From Phycisphaeraceae bacterium (GTDB taxonomy: Bacteria; Planctomycetota; Phycisphaerae; Phycisphaerales; Phycisphaeraceae), in assembly GCA_020851465.1 (NCBI GenBank), contig JADZCR010000017.1, positions 206,485 through 270,484 on the forward strand: a stretch of 64,000 bases of DNA, given 5' to 3'. The notes under the pieces were generated by a model. That model saw nothing but the letters and a program-made list of their open reading frames with translations, was not told where the DNA came from and made no database searches. This document shows positions 9,211 to 17,392 of this stretch, piece after piece. A program made the position numbers and the translations under genes. The number at the start of each line of letters is the position of its first letter. Within the stretch, counting starts at the first letter, position 1.

Positions 9211-9600
9211 ATGAATCAACCAACCGCCAACTCTGTTCACCCTCGTGTGCTGCTCGTGGAGGACCATCCTGAGGTCGCCCGTGCGACGATCGAGATGCTC
9301 GACATCATCGGATGCCCGGTTACCTTGGCCGGTACGCGCCATTCCGCCGAAGCCGCGGTTGAGACAGGCGAACGATTCGACCTGGTATTGATTGATTACA
9401 GTCTGCCCGACGGGACAGGAGTGGACCTGCTTAAACGCTTGAGAAAACACCGGCCGATCCGTGCGATCCTCATCACCGCCCACACGAAAAACATGATTCT
9501 CCACGGTGACGAAGCGGGATTTGTGCAATACCTCGCGAAGCCGGTGGAGATTGACGAGTTGCGGAGAGCTGTGGAAAGCGCGATGAGAGTGACGCTGTAA
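9211..9600 (+). CDS. Stand-alone receiver-domain response regulator
   Basis: 129 residues, a CheY-like receiver and nothing else. The phosphorylation site looks intact: acidic pair in LLVEDHPE, phospho-acceptor Asp in VLIDYSLPDG, Thr in LITAHT and Lys in YLAKPVEI. With no output domain it must act by protein contact, for example in a phosphorelay or on another regulator. It is convergent with the NarL-type regulator/kinase pair just downstream (36 bp to the end of 9636-10289) and may belong to the same signalling circuit; this is inference from position. Confidence 0.88.
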   Translation: MNQPTANSVHPRVLLVEDHPEVARATIEMLDIIGCPVTLAGTRHSAEAAVETGERFDLVLIDYSLPDGTGVDLLKRLRKHRPIRAILITAHTKNMILHGDEAGFVQYLAKPVEIDELRRAVESAMRVTL

Positions 9601-9635
9601 CGCGGCTCTGCCGTCAGGCCGGAGCTGTCGTCACG

Positions 9636-10289
9636 TTATGCTTTGGCCATGCCTTCGCGGATGGCAAAGCGGGCAAGTTCCACGCGATCGTGAATGTCAA
9701 GTTTTCCCATCAGTCGGAGCGTGTGAGTGTCAACGGTTTTGATGCTCACGTGCATGAGATCCGCAATGTCTTTTTTCGAGTGTCCACGGGCCAGATATCC
9801 CAGCACCTCCAACTCGCGGGGGCTCAGCCGTGTCGCGCGGGTTTTTCCGCCTTCGAGATGCAGACCTGAAGCATCCACGACGATACGTGCCTGCACTTCG
9901 GGGGAAAAGTAAGTGCCGCCCCGCGCCACTTCACCTGCGGCAGTTACCACAGCGTCAAGTGATTCCCGTTTGGTCACGTAGCCCAGTGCGCCAACGCTCA
10001 GCGCCTGCTCGATGAAATGATCATGCGTGTATGCGCTGAGAAAGATGACTTGCACGTCGGGAACTATCGCGCCGATCCGTCGCACCGCATCAAACGCGCT
10101 GACGCCGGGCATGTCGATATCGGTGAGCACGATATCCGGCCGCATCTGCACTGCCAGTGAGACGCCTGCCTCCGCTTCTTCCGCTGTTCCAACGACTTCA
10201 AATTTCGGATCGGCGGCAAAACGCTGCGCCAGTGCTTCCCGTACCAGCGCATGGTCGTCGATAATCAAAACCTTGATGACATCATTCAT
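9636..10289 (-). CDS. NarL/FixJ-type response regulator
   Basis: 217 residues. N-terminal receiver with DD in VLIIDDHALV, phospho-acceptor Asp in IVLTDIDMPG, Ser in FLSAYT and Lys in YVTKRES. C-terminal LuxR-type helix-turn-helix: LSPRELEVLGYLARGHS, KKDIADLMHVSIKTVDTH, with RVELARFAIREG at the end. Its ATG overlaps the stop of the histidine kinase gene by 4 bp (ATGA), so the two are translationally coupled and very probably cognate: the kinase should phosphorylate this regulator, which then binds DNA as a dimer. Target genes are not visible. Confidence 0.93.
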   Translation of the reverse strand: MNDVIKVLIIDDHALVREALAQRFAADPKFEVVGTAEEAEAGVSLAVQMRPDIVLTDIDMPGVSAFDAVRRIGAIVPDVQVIFLSAYTHDHFIEQALSVGALGYVTKRESLDAVVTAAGEVARGGTYFSPEVQARIVVDASGLHLEGGKTRATRLSPRELEVLGYLARGHSKKDIADLMHVSIKTVDTHTLRLMGKLDIHDRVELARFAIREGMAKA

Positions 10290-12199
10290 CGTTGTGTTCC
10301 CCGGAGTTTGTCAGAGTCAGGCGAAGTGACGCGCCCGATTAGGTCAAGAAGATCGGTCATCCTGAACGGTTTGGCAAGAACGAAATCGCGGTCGGGATCC
10401 GTGGCGCAATCCGCGCAGGCACCGAGCATGACCACCGGCACGGCGGATCCGCTGGCACGAATCGCGGCGTGACAGGCGGCACCATCAAATTTCGCCAGCT
10501 CGCAATTGAGCAGAACGACGGAGAATTCGCCCGATCGTTCCCGGAACTTTGCCACAGCCGCGTCGCTGTCAGCCGCCTGTTCGACGACATAACCTTCCTT
10601 TTCCAGCGCGGAGCTGAGTGTCCTGCGGATCAGTCGATCCGGGTCAGCCAGCAGCACCACGCCGGCACGCGCCATCGCGGCTATCTCTCCGGTTGCAACG
10701 GGTGGTGCATCGCAGCACGGCAGCTCGATCGTCACGACGGTGCCTTTGCCGGGCGTTGAGTCGATCGCAACGCGGCCGCCGTGATGCAAAACGATGCTCT
10801 GCACAATGGGAAGGCCCAGGCCGGTTCCATCGCCGCGCGATTTGGTGGTGAAAAACGGCTCGAACACGCGAGACTTCACCCGCGAGGACATGCCCTCGCC
10901 GGTGTCTGCCACAGTCAGCGAAATAAATCGTTGGCTGCGGAGGTCGTCTTCGCTGGTCGGTATCTGCGTCAGTGTGATTGTCAGCTCGCCGCCCGCAGGC
11001 ATCGCATCGCGTGCATTGATCGCCAGATTCATGATGACCTGTTGAAGCTGGGTCGGGTTGATATTCACCCACACCTGAAGATCTGAAGGAATATCAAGTT
11101 TCAGCTTGATATTCGAGGGAAGCATCCGGCTGAGCATGTCGATGGATTCGCGCAGAAGGGCGGGACAATCGCTTGATCCGGTCGGATCATTGCCGTGACC
11201 CAGAAACAGGAGGGACGAAGCCTGCTGGGCAGCGTGTTCGGCGGCGGCGCGCGCCGAGCGTAAATCGGCATGGGCGGCGTGGTTTTCGGGGAGCTTGCGC
11301 TGGGCGGCATCAATGAAACCGCGAATGGCGGTCAGCGCATTACCAAATCCATGCGCAGCACCGGTGGCGAGGCGACCCATCGCGTCCACTTTTTGCATCT
11401 GACGTAGCGCCGCCTCCAACCGATCGCGCTCCTGGTGTGAACGCATGGTTTCCGTCACGTCGATCGCGATACCGATGGTGCCGATGATTGTTCCTCGCGC
11501 GTCGTGGAGCGGTTCGACATGCGACTGATAGATGTGATCCTGCCAGATCAGCTCGTACTGATTTGCCTCGCCGCGCAGTGCGCGTAAAGCAGCGGCGATG
11601 GGGGGATATTTGCGATCTCTGGTACCGAAAAACTCATAGAACGTCTTGCCCACAGCCTCGTCAGGTTCGAGTCGAAGTGCCGCCAGACCTGCACCGTGGG
11701 ATGAGGTCCAGCGCAAGTCAGTATCGGTGGTCCAGACAACAGCGGGGATGCGCGACAGCAGGACACGCAGGCGTTCCTCGGCGGCGAGCAGGCGCTCCTC
11801 TGCGCGGCGGCGCGGCGTGATGTCGGTCGCAATGAGGATCGCAGCAGTGACACGCCGACCGGTTTTGATTGCGCTGATCCGCGTCGTGTACCAGGCGCGC
11901 TTGCCGTTGTCACCCACTGAGTCCACGTCATACCGCTGAAGTTTGCCGGTGGCGAACACAGCCTTGAGTGCTGCCCGTGCCTTGGCCTGATCGCGCCGCG
12001 ACATGAAGTCGTAGATCGTCTGGTTCGAGACGGCCGCGAGGTCTAATCCTTTCACCACACGATTGAGCCAGAGAAAGCGACCCTGCCGATCCACCAACGC
12101 CAGAAAGTCCGGCACGTTCTGCGCGAGCGTTCTCCACTTGACCTCGTCGATCAATCGCGACGGCGCGAGATCGCGGACCTTCTTACGTCGTTGAGGCAA
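10286..12199 (-). CDS. PAS-domain hybrid sensor histidine kinase with degenerate receiver
   Basis: 637 residues from TTG at 12199, chosen because GGAG lies 8 nt upstream; the open frame begins at 12238 without a better start. Two PAS regions (about 20-130 and 145-265), then a dimerisation/phospho-acceptor segment with His in GAAHGFGNAL, a catalytic domain with N-box NLAINARDAM, DTGEGM, FEPFFTTK and GTGLGL, and a C-terminal receiver. No transmembrane segment is seen, so it is probably a cytoplasmic sensor. The receiver reads VVLLNCEL where the phospho-acceptor Asp should be, with Asn at about residue 565, so that domain is unlikely to be phosphorylated. The signal probably goes directly to the overlapping NarL-type regulator. 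Confidence 0.92.
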   Translation of the reverse strand: MPQRRKKVRDLAPSRLIDEVKWRTLAQNVPDFLALVDRQGRFLWLNRVVKGLDLAAVSNQTIYDFMSRRDQAKARAALKAVFATGKLQRYDVDSVGDNGKRAWYTTRISAIKTGRRVTAAILIATDITPRRRAEERLLAAEERLRVLLSRIPAVVWTTDTDLRWTSSHGAGLAALRLEPDEAVGKTFYEFFGTRDRKYPPIAAALRALRGEANQYELIWQDHIYQSHVEPLHDARGTIIGTIGIAIDVTETMRSHQERDRLEAALRQMQKVDAMGRLATGAAHGFGNALTAIRGFIDAAQRKLPENHAAHADLRSARAAAEHAAQQASSLLFLGHGNDPTGSSDCPALLRESIDMLSRMLPSNIKLKLDIPSDLQVWVNINPTQLQQVIMNLAINARDAMPAGGELTITLTQIPTSEDDLRSQRFISLTVADTGEGMSSRVKSRVFEPFFTTKSRGDGTGLGLPIVQSIVLHHGGRVAIDSTPGKGTVVTIELPCCDAPPVATGEIAAMARAGVVLLADPDRLIRRTLSSALEKEGYVVEQAADSDAAVAKFRERSGEFSVVLLNCELAKFDGAACHAAIRASGSAVPVVMLGACADCATDPDRDFVLAKPFRMTDLLDLIGRVTSPDSDKLRGTQR

Positions 12200-12310
12200 G
12201 GCTGTTTCTCCGAGTTCATCAGCGCGACAACAACGCAAAGGATAAGGCAGTCAAGGGGCAGCCAGAAACGGATAAGTCGTGCGTGAGTGCCGGCACACCT
12301 CGGCAGAAAA

Positions 12311-12350
12311 GAAAAAAGGCCCGGCAAGGCCGAAGCCAAGCCGAGCCCTT
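12311..12350 (-). terminator. Rho-independent terminator with UUCG tetraloop
   Basis: Read on the minus strand: GGGCTCGGC-TT-GGC-TTCG-GCC-TT-GCCGGGCC followed by TTTTTTCTTTTC. Two nested GC stems, a symmetric TT/TT internal loop, a closed UUCG tetraloop and a U-tract make a strong intrinsic terminator. It lies 414 bp past the GH4 stop and about 110 bp upstream of the kinase start, so it ends either a long 3' UTR, a small RNA from the AT-rich spacer, or a leader of the kinase operon (attenuation). Confidence 0.75.
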
Positions 12351-12763
12351 CCGGGGGCAAGTGATGTAGTGGGAAGTTAGCACCATTTTTGTTGAATGCA
12401 AGAGTTTCTACCGGCTGATTTCAAAAAACAGACATTTCAAATGGAGATCGTGGTAAGGATAAAACCTTATTTTTGTTTATTATAAACCGTTGATTTTAAA
12501 ATAATTGCAAAATGATTCATTGGTGTGGAAAATAGGTATACGTGATACGTTTTTGATTTGAAAATATTATTAGTTCAGATGACTCGTGAGACGCGGAATC
12601 CGTGTCGCCGCCGACTGATCGCGCTGGATGCGCGATGGTTTTACTGGTGCCGGGTGAGGTCGGAGCTTTTTCTTTGGAGTAAAGGTTTCGCGTTATTTTT
12701 GTCTGCGACAACCGCTGCGAAGATTCCCAGGGCGTTGTCCTCGCGGCTCATTGGCGACAGACT
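12351..12763. other. AT-rich intergenic spacer
   Basis: About 410 bp without a credible coding frame. From about 12400 to 12590 the base composition is strikingly AT-rich compared with the flanks, with runs such as TTTTTGTTTATTATAAA and TTTTAAAATAATTG. The part nearer 12764 returns to normal GC. It carries the candidate minus-strand promoter described separately and ends at the UUCG terminator. Confidence 0.6.
12479..12510 (-). promoter_or_regulatory. Possible promoter with consensus -10 in AT-rich spacer
   Basis: On the minus strand TATAAT occurs at 12484-12479, with TTGCAA at 12510-12505, a spacer of 20 bp, longer than the optimum 17. A second, weaker pair is TTGCAT (12401-12396) and TAACTT (12379-12374) with 16 bp spacing. 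Either would drive a short transcript into the terminator at 12311-12350. In a region this AT-rich such matches also arise by chance. Confidence 0.3.
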
Positions 12764-14278
12764 TTACCGCCTGCGTGCCTTCGAGCCTTTGCGCTTTTTT
12801 GGGGACGCCATCGGTAAGCGTGCTGCGCCTTGACTGGAGTTTGTTCCCAGATATTTGCCGCTCCGTTTTGCCGCTGACAGTCGGGCTTTGGCGCCGGCGA
12901 TCTCGCCTTTGTATTGCGGCAGCCACTCCGCTTGCGCCACGAGCATCTCGTCGGTCATCTGCGAAATTTCTTCCGGATCACACACCGCCCCGACAAGCGG
13001 GTCCATCATCATCGCCTGCTTAAGCAGGTTCACATCGCCATGTACGCCAGCCTCGACAGCCAGTCGTTGCACGTTGATCGACACGTCGCATACCGCCGCA
13101 CAGCCCAGCGGCAGATCGCCAACGCGAGGAATGTTCACGCCGTTTTTGTCCACGTATCCGGGCACTTCGACCGCTGCGTCATCGGTCAGGTTGGAGATGC
13201 ACCCGTTATTCATAACGATGAAGTGACCCCGGTATGGCCGTCCGGTTTCAAGCCCTTCGATGATGTAACTGCCGTGTTCGTGTCCGCGCGTTTCAGGCTT
13301 GATGGGTTCACCCGCAGATTTGAGGATTTTCGCATAGTCGGTCTTAAACCAGTTTCGTCCCTCAGAGCAGACACGCAGATAGCCGCCCGTTTCTCCGTTG
13401 ATCCAGCACGACATATCGATCCACTTGTGGATGTCCCCGGTGCGCTTGCGGTACCACGGCACGTATTCGGAGAGATGGCCATTACTCTCGGTCGAGTAGT
13501 AGCCGAACCGTTTGAGCATGTCGATGCGGACCTTTTCAGTCTGCTTGTATTCAGGGTGCTGCTGAAATCCTTCGAGCAGGCGCGGAGTCCACTCCTCGCC
13601 TTTGTATCGAACCTGGATGTACCACGTCTGATGGTTGATACCCGCGCAGATGATGTCCACATCGTCGCGAGTCACTTTGGTGAAACCTTTATCGCCGGGC
13701 TTTTTACCTTTGTTGATCAGGAGTTGAATCACCGAGGCGATCTGCGAGTGTCCGTGCAGCACGCCGTGGCAGAGACCGATGGTATTGACCTTGCCGTATT
13801 GGTTGGCCGCCCAGGTGTTGATGCAGTTGGGGTTGGCATAGTTGAGGAAGAGTGCGTTATCAGCGGCCACTTCGCGGATGTCCTTGCAGAAGCCGAGGAT
13901 GGCGGGAATGTTTCGTTGGCCGTACATCACGCCGCCGGCACAGATGGTGTCGCCGACGCACTGGTCCACACCATATTTGAGGGGTATATCGATGTCGTGC
14001 TTGTACGCTTCCAACCCGCCGATGCGAGTGCAGTTGATGATGTAGTCGGCTCCCTCAAGTGCCTTGCGGCGATTCGTGGTGGCGGTGATCCGGGCAGGCA
14101 GGCCGTTGGCCTCGATATCCTTGCCGCAGAGTTTTGTCACCATGTCGAGGTTTTGCGTATTGATGTCGTTAAACGCAAAGTGAGTGTCCCGCAGCTCGGG
14201 AACGCTCAAGATGTCACGAAAAAGTCCGCGGGTGAATCCGAGGCTGCCAGCACCGATGAATGCGATTTTGATAGACAC
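12764..14278 (-). CDS. Glycoside hydrolase family 4 (alpha-galactosidase/uronidase type)
   Basis: 504 residues. GH4 enzymes are NAD+- and Mn2+-dependent glycosidases that cleave by a redox/elimination mechanism in the cytoplasm. The N-terminus has the NAD-binding loop FIGAGSLGF; the middle has CVGDTICAGG, the NYANPNC segment, and CHGVLHGH, which provide the metal-binding Cys and His. In this family the four residues after that Cys correlate with substrate: as I recall, CHGx goes with alpha-glucuronidases/galacturonidases rather than CHSV of MelA galactosidases, so a uronic-acid substrate is a reasonable guess. The start is GTG with GGAG about 7 nt upstream. The C-terminus is very basic (KKRKGSKARRR). 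It is a single gene with no transporter next to it. Confidence 0.88.
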   Translation of the reverse strand: MSIKIAFIGAGSLGFTRGLFRDILSVPELRDTHFAFNDINTQNLDMVTKLCGKDIEANGLPARITATTNRRKALEGADYIINCTRIGGLEAYKHDIDIPLKYGVDQCVGDTICAGGVMYGQRNIPAILGFCKDIREVAADNALFLNYANPNCINTWAANQYGKVNTIGLCHGVLHGHSQIASVIQLLINKGKKPGDKGFTKVTRDDVDIICAGINHQTWYIQVRYKGEEWTPRLLEGFQQHPEYKQTEKVRIDMLKRFGYYSTESNGHLSEYVPWYRKRTGDIHKWIDMSCWINGETGGYLRVCSEGRNWFKTDYAKILKSAGEPIKPETRGHEHGSYIIEGLETGRPYRGHFIVMNNGCISNLTDDAAVEVPGYVDKNGVNIPRVGDLPLGCAAVCDVSINVQRLAVEAGVHGDVNLLKQAMMMDPLVGAVCDPEEISQMTDEMLVAQAEWLPQYKGEIAGAKARLSAAKRSGKYLGTNSSQGAARLPMASPKKRKGSKARRR

Positions 14279-14459
14279 AATGAATCTCCCGAAAGCTGTT
14301 TTAATCGGTCAAGTGACGAAGGGCGGACATTTTAGCGGAAATCCAACCTCACGCATGTTACGTCCGTGAGTTTGTGTCAATTGGACGCGCCATCGCTGAT
14401 CCAGGTTGGGGTTGGTCCAGCGGAAATGCGAGGCTCTCGTTTGTCGGGGAGGACCGAAA

Positions 14460-14546
14460 TGCCGGTGGAGGGAGTTGAACCCACACTTCCTTTAAGGGGA
14501 AAACGGATTTTGAATCCGTCGCGTCTGCCAGTTCCGCCACACCGGC
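14460..14546 (-). tRNA. tRNA-Leu (anticodon CAA)
   Basis: The minus strand gives an 87-nt class II tRNA: acceptor GCCGGTG/CACCGGC with discriminator A, D arm with TGGCGGAACTGGCAGACGC, anticodon stem ACGGA/TCCGT with loop TTCAAAA (anticodon CAA), a long variable arm TTTCCCCTTAAAGGAAG, and T-arm loop GTTCAACTC. The long variable arm and discriminator A are diagnostic of Leu. CCA is not encoded. Confidence 0.93.
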
Positions 14547-14725
14547 CGGTGGTGCGAATCGATGTGGATTCTAGGTCAAAGATCGCGTGTTGCCAAAGTC
14601 GTCGCTTTGTGTCGCACCAGTCGTATCACATCACAAAGCAACTGCGCGATGCCGTTGAGATTTACATGGAAGCTCAACGACAGCGGCGCATCGAGATCGA
14701 AGCGTTGGTTTACTGCACGGAAGTG

Positions 14726-16063
14726 CTATTCATGTTTGCTCGGCCGGGGATATGGCCGCGGCGAACCGCTGGTCTCGACGATCAGCGCGTCCACCTTATC
14801 CGCGATGATCTCCTCGACACACGGGCTGAATGGTCCGGGCAGGTAGCACTCCAGCATTCCGGTGAATCCTTCGTAGCCGCCTTCCTGCCAGACACGACGA
14901 GATGGAATGTAGCACCAGTAGTCGTCGCTGTAGCCGGCCACCCAGGTGTCGTCGGATCCGTACGTCTGCTTGAATCGAAGCGCGTAGTCAGCTACTGGCT
15001 CGCTGCTGAGGGAAATAATCTTGAGATCCGATCCGAATTGCCAGACGTGGATCGGATACGTCAGGTGGCGCGGACGGCGATCGGTGCCTTTCATCAGCGA
15101 CAACTGCCACTTCATCGCGCGACGGTTGATGATGGATGGACCGTCCTTGTAGCGGAGCAATTCCTCGCGTGTGGGCAGTGATTCAAAAGGCAGATGAGCT
15201 TCATCAAAGGCAACGCGCAACGGACCATTGACGGGCTTCATCCGCTGGCACAAAACCTGTTCGACGGCGCTGGCGAGGATGAAGCCGTAGGCTTCGCCAA
15301 GCCCCGGTGCGTGGCGCGGCAGCGGGTTGGCGTCACCGCCGCAGCCTTGAGCAAAAAGCGCGATCGCGCCGGGGTGGTTCTGTTCCACCCCAGCCTGTGC
15401 ATAGCCTGCGTAGTCGCCGTTGACTTTGTCATCGCTGATGCAGGTTGTGTGGCAGGCATAGCCGAAAACGACGCCTCGCAACTGTCCTGCCGGTGAATGC
15501 ACTGCCAGCACGGGAACATCCTGATCCACCACGGTGGGTAGTGATCGTCCGTGGTAACGTGCTCGGCGACGATTGACCGCGATCCCCGCCAACCCTTGTC
15601 CGAATGAGAGCGTTGCCGGTGAAAGATCAGCAAGAGCGGCACCGACGACCTCCACGAATCGGTCATAGAGCCATTCCGTGTAGCGATTGATGATGATGTC
15701 CTCGCGCTTGGGCAGGTCGAAATACAACCGCAGCACATCACCAGTGACCGGCCCGCTGTGCGAGTGAGAAGCATTGAGCACGAGATGAGAGCGATCGATG
15801 CCGTATTTTTTCTGCACACGAGCTGCGATGATCGCGGTCATTTTTTGGCTCAAACCCAGCAGGTCAGCGGTAACCCACACGGCAGGCTTATCGTTGCCGC
15901 TGCGAAGCGCGAGGGCTTTGACCCAGATGGGTTGGCTGACTCCCTGCGATGTCCTGGTGCGAAAACCCCAGCCGGCGAGCCAGATCGGCTCGGTCGGCGT
16001 GATATCGACTTTAGCCAGACCAGCTTTCCAGGATGGTTGACGATGCGACGATGTCTTTGCCAT
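14726..16063 (-). CDS. Neutral/alkaline ceramidase-like protein
   Basis: 445 residues from ATG 16063 (GGAG 6 nt upstream); the longer frame to 16177 has no such signal. Matches the N-terminal domain of neutral ceramidases: KVDITP near the start, DLLGLS, His-containing NASHSHSGP, YACHTTC, and FAQGCGGDANPLPR. In true ceramidases a Ser acts as nucleophile in a GDVSPN-type motif; here that stretch reads GDANPL, with no Ser. No signal peptide is obvious, whereas characterised ceramidases are secreted. Proteins of this variant are frequent in planctomycetes with unknown substrate. I therefore keep the name descriptive. The zinc-site His residues appear to be retained. Confidence 0.8.
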   Translation of the reverse strand: MAKTSSHRQPSWKAGLAKVDITPTEPIWLAGWGFRTRTSQGVSQPIWVKALALRSGNDKPAVWVTADLLGLSQKMTAIIAARVQKKYGIDRSHLVLNASHSHSGPVTGDVLRLYFDLPKREDIIINRYTEWLYDRFVEVVGAALADLSPATLSFGQGLAGIAVNRRRARYHGRSLPTVVDQDVPVLAVHSPAGQLRGVVFGYACHTTCISDDKVNGDYAGYAQAGVEQNHPGAIALFAQGCGGDANPLPRHAPGLGEAYGFILASAVEQVLCQRMKPVNGPLRVAFDEAHLPFESLPTREELLRYKDGPSIINRRAMKWQLSLMKGTDRRPRHLTYPIHVWQFGSDLKIISLSSEPVADYALRFKQTYGSDDTWVAGYSDDYWCYIPSRRVWQEGGYEGFTGMLECYLPGPFSPCVEEIIADKVDALIVETSGSPRPYPRPSKHE

Positions 16064-16485
16064 GACCAGCTCCGTGTGATGCTCTGATTCAGGAACAGCA
16101 AAAGTAGCAGAACTTGGACAACAAAGCTCCGTACCCAAGGACCGGTGCGTGTATCGAAATGACGACCGAAACGACACGACCTCTGCGCGGTGAATTTACG
16201 CTCGCTCTCTGTGTTTCGCTTGATGCTGCGGAACAAACAACAATCACCATATGACTCCGCAACGGATGAATTGAAAGATCGATGGCTCCCACCCATCGAG
16301 CGGGGATTTCGGGTTTCGCCACGACCGCTTGACATGTGAAAGATGTGAGAAATTATGCCCTGTGACGGTAGAGATCATGTGCAGCGGCATACACCCGCTC
16401 TCTCCGCTCACTTCGTCGTAGAATGTTGATTCCTCATCGGAAACTACACTCTCCGGCGAGGCAGGGCGATATCAGGAAATAAGTT
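16064..16485. other. Divergent intergenic spacer
   Basis: 422 bp between the ceramidase-like gene (minus) and the PhyH gene (plus). No coding frame with family resemblance is seen. It should contain both promoters; AGGA lies about 9 nt upstream of the ATG at 16486. I see no operator-like repeat. Confidence 0.4.
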
Positions 16486-17376
16486 ATGGTTACCGATCGC
16501 GACAAATACTTTTTCGATCTTCAGGGGTTTATTGTTCGGCGCGGCGTGTTGACGTCAGCTGAGGTCCGTGAGCTTAACGATTCACTCGATGCCATCCCCA
16601 AGCTCCAACCCGGTCAGTGGTATGGCGGTCTGCACGGCCACACCTACGGAACGAAGGACGGCATCAACTATCAGCAGATTTACGAAGCGGGTGAGCCGTT
16701 TGAGCGACTCATTGACCACCCCTCGTGGATTGACCACATGAGGTGTTTCGTTGGCGGCGAGGGTACTTTTGACTACAAGCACGGGCCTCTCTTTATTGAC
16801 GAAAACATGGCCAACTTCCGCGAGGCGGGTGAGGCGATCGGGCTGCACTCAGGCGGCAATGAGCTAATCAAGCGCAATCAGTTTCGTGTCGTCAATCAGA
16901 AATTTCTCAACTGCCAGGTCAATGCGCTGATCGCGCTGACGGACATCGGTCCCGGCGACGGTGCGACCATGGTCATCCCCGCCAGCCATAAGCAGAACTT
17001 TACGCATCCCGACATTGCCAAGCACTGCATGAAGCCGGGCGGCGCATCCGGTGATAACTGTGAGGGTGCGATCGAGGTATTCATGCAGGCAGGTGATGTG
17101 CTGATCTTCACCGATGCAATCTGTCACGGCTCCGCTAAGCGGACCAATCCCGGCTTTCGGCGAATCCTTGTTTACCGTTACGGTCCGTCCTGGGGATTTT
17201 TCCGACACGGCTACCGACCCACCCGTGAACTGCTCACGCGACTCACACCCCAACGCAGGCAGATTGTCTGGCCGCACGAACCCTTTCAGCGAACGCCGAA
17301 TCTCAAACCCGGCTTTAACGAGTCTTACAACTCACTCGAAGGCCCGCCGATGTCAACCACCGGTCAGGGCGGGTGA
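16486..17376 (+). CDS. PhyH-family Fe(II)/2-oxoglutarate enzyme with HxG iron motif
   Basis: 296 residues. Phytanoyl-CoA dioxygenase family: cupin-like double-stranded beta-helix that uses Fe(II), 2-oxoglutarate and O2. The core block LTDIGPGDGATMVIPASHK, the distal iron His in ICHGS (residue 214) and the 2-oxoglutarate-binding Arg in NPGFRR (about 225) are present. The proximal motif is LHSGGN: His121 is followed two residues later by Gly123 rather than the Asp of HxD. In Fe/2OG halogenases the same Asp is replaced by Ala or Gly, leaving room for a halide; whether that applies here is unknown. Single gene, divergent from the ceramidase-like gene; native substrate unknown. Confidence 0.87.
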   Translation: MVTDRDKYFFDLQGFIVRRGVLTSAEVRELNDSLDAIPKLQPGQWYGGLHGHTYGTKDGINYQQIYEAGEPFERLIDHPSWIDHMRCFVGGEGTFDYKHGPLFIDENMANFREAGEAIGLHSGGNELIKRNQFRVVNQKFLNCQVNALIALTDIGPGDGATMVIPASHKQNFTHPDIAKHCMKPGGASGDNCEGAIEVFMQAGDVLIFTDAICHGSAKRTNPGFRRILVYRYGPSWGFFRHGYRPTRELLTRLTPQRRQIVWPHEPFQRTPNLKPGFNESYNSLEGPPMSTTGQGG

Positions 17377-17392
17377 GGCATACGCTGGTCGG

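Noticed and set aside
12318..12360. PEP-CTERM-like peptide on the minus strand
   Set aside because: The GC-rich stretch is better explained by the UUCG terminator hairpin; no signal peptide or PEP motif in frame.
12914..14335. 473-codon open frame on the plus strand
   Set aside because: It lies fully antisense to the GH4 gene, has no family resemblance and arises from codon bias of the real gene.
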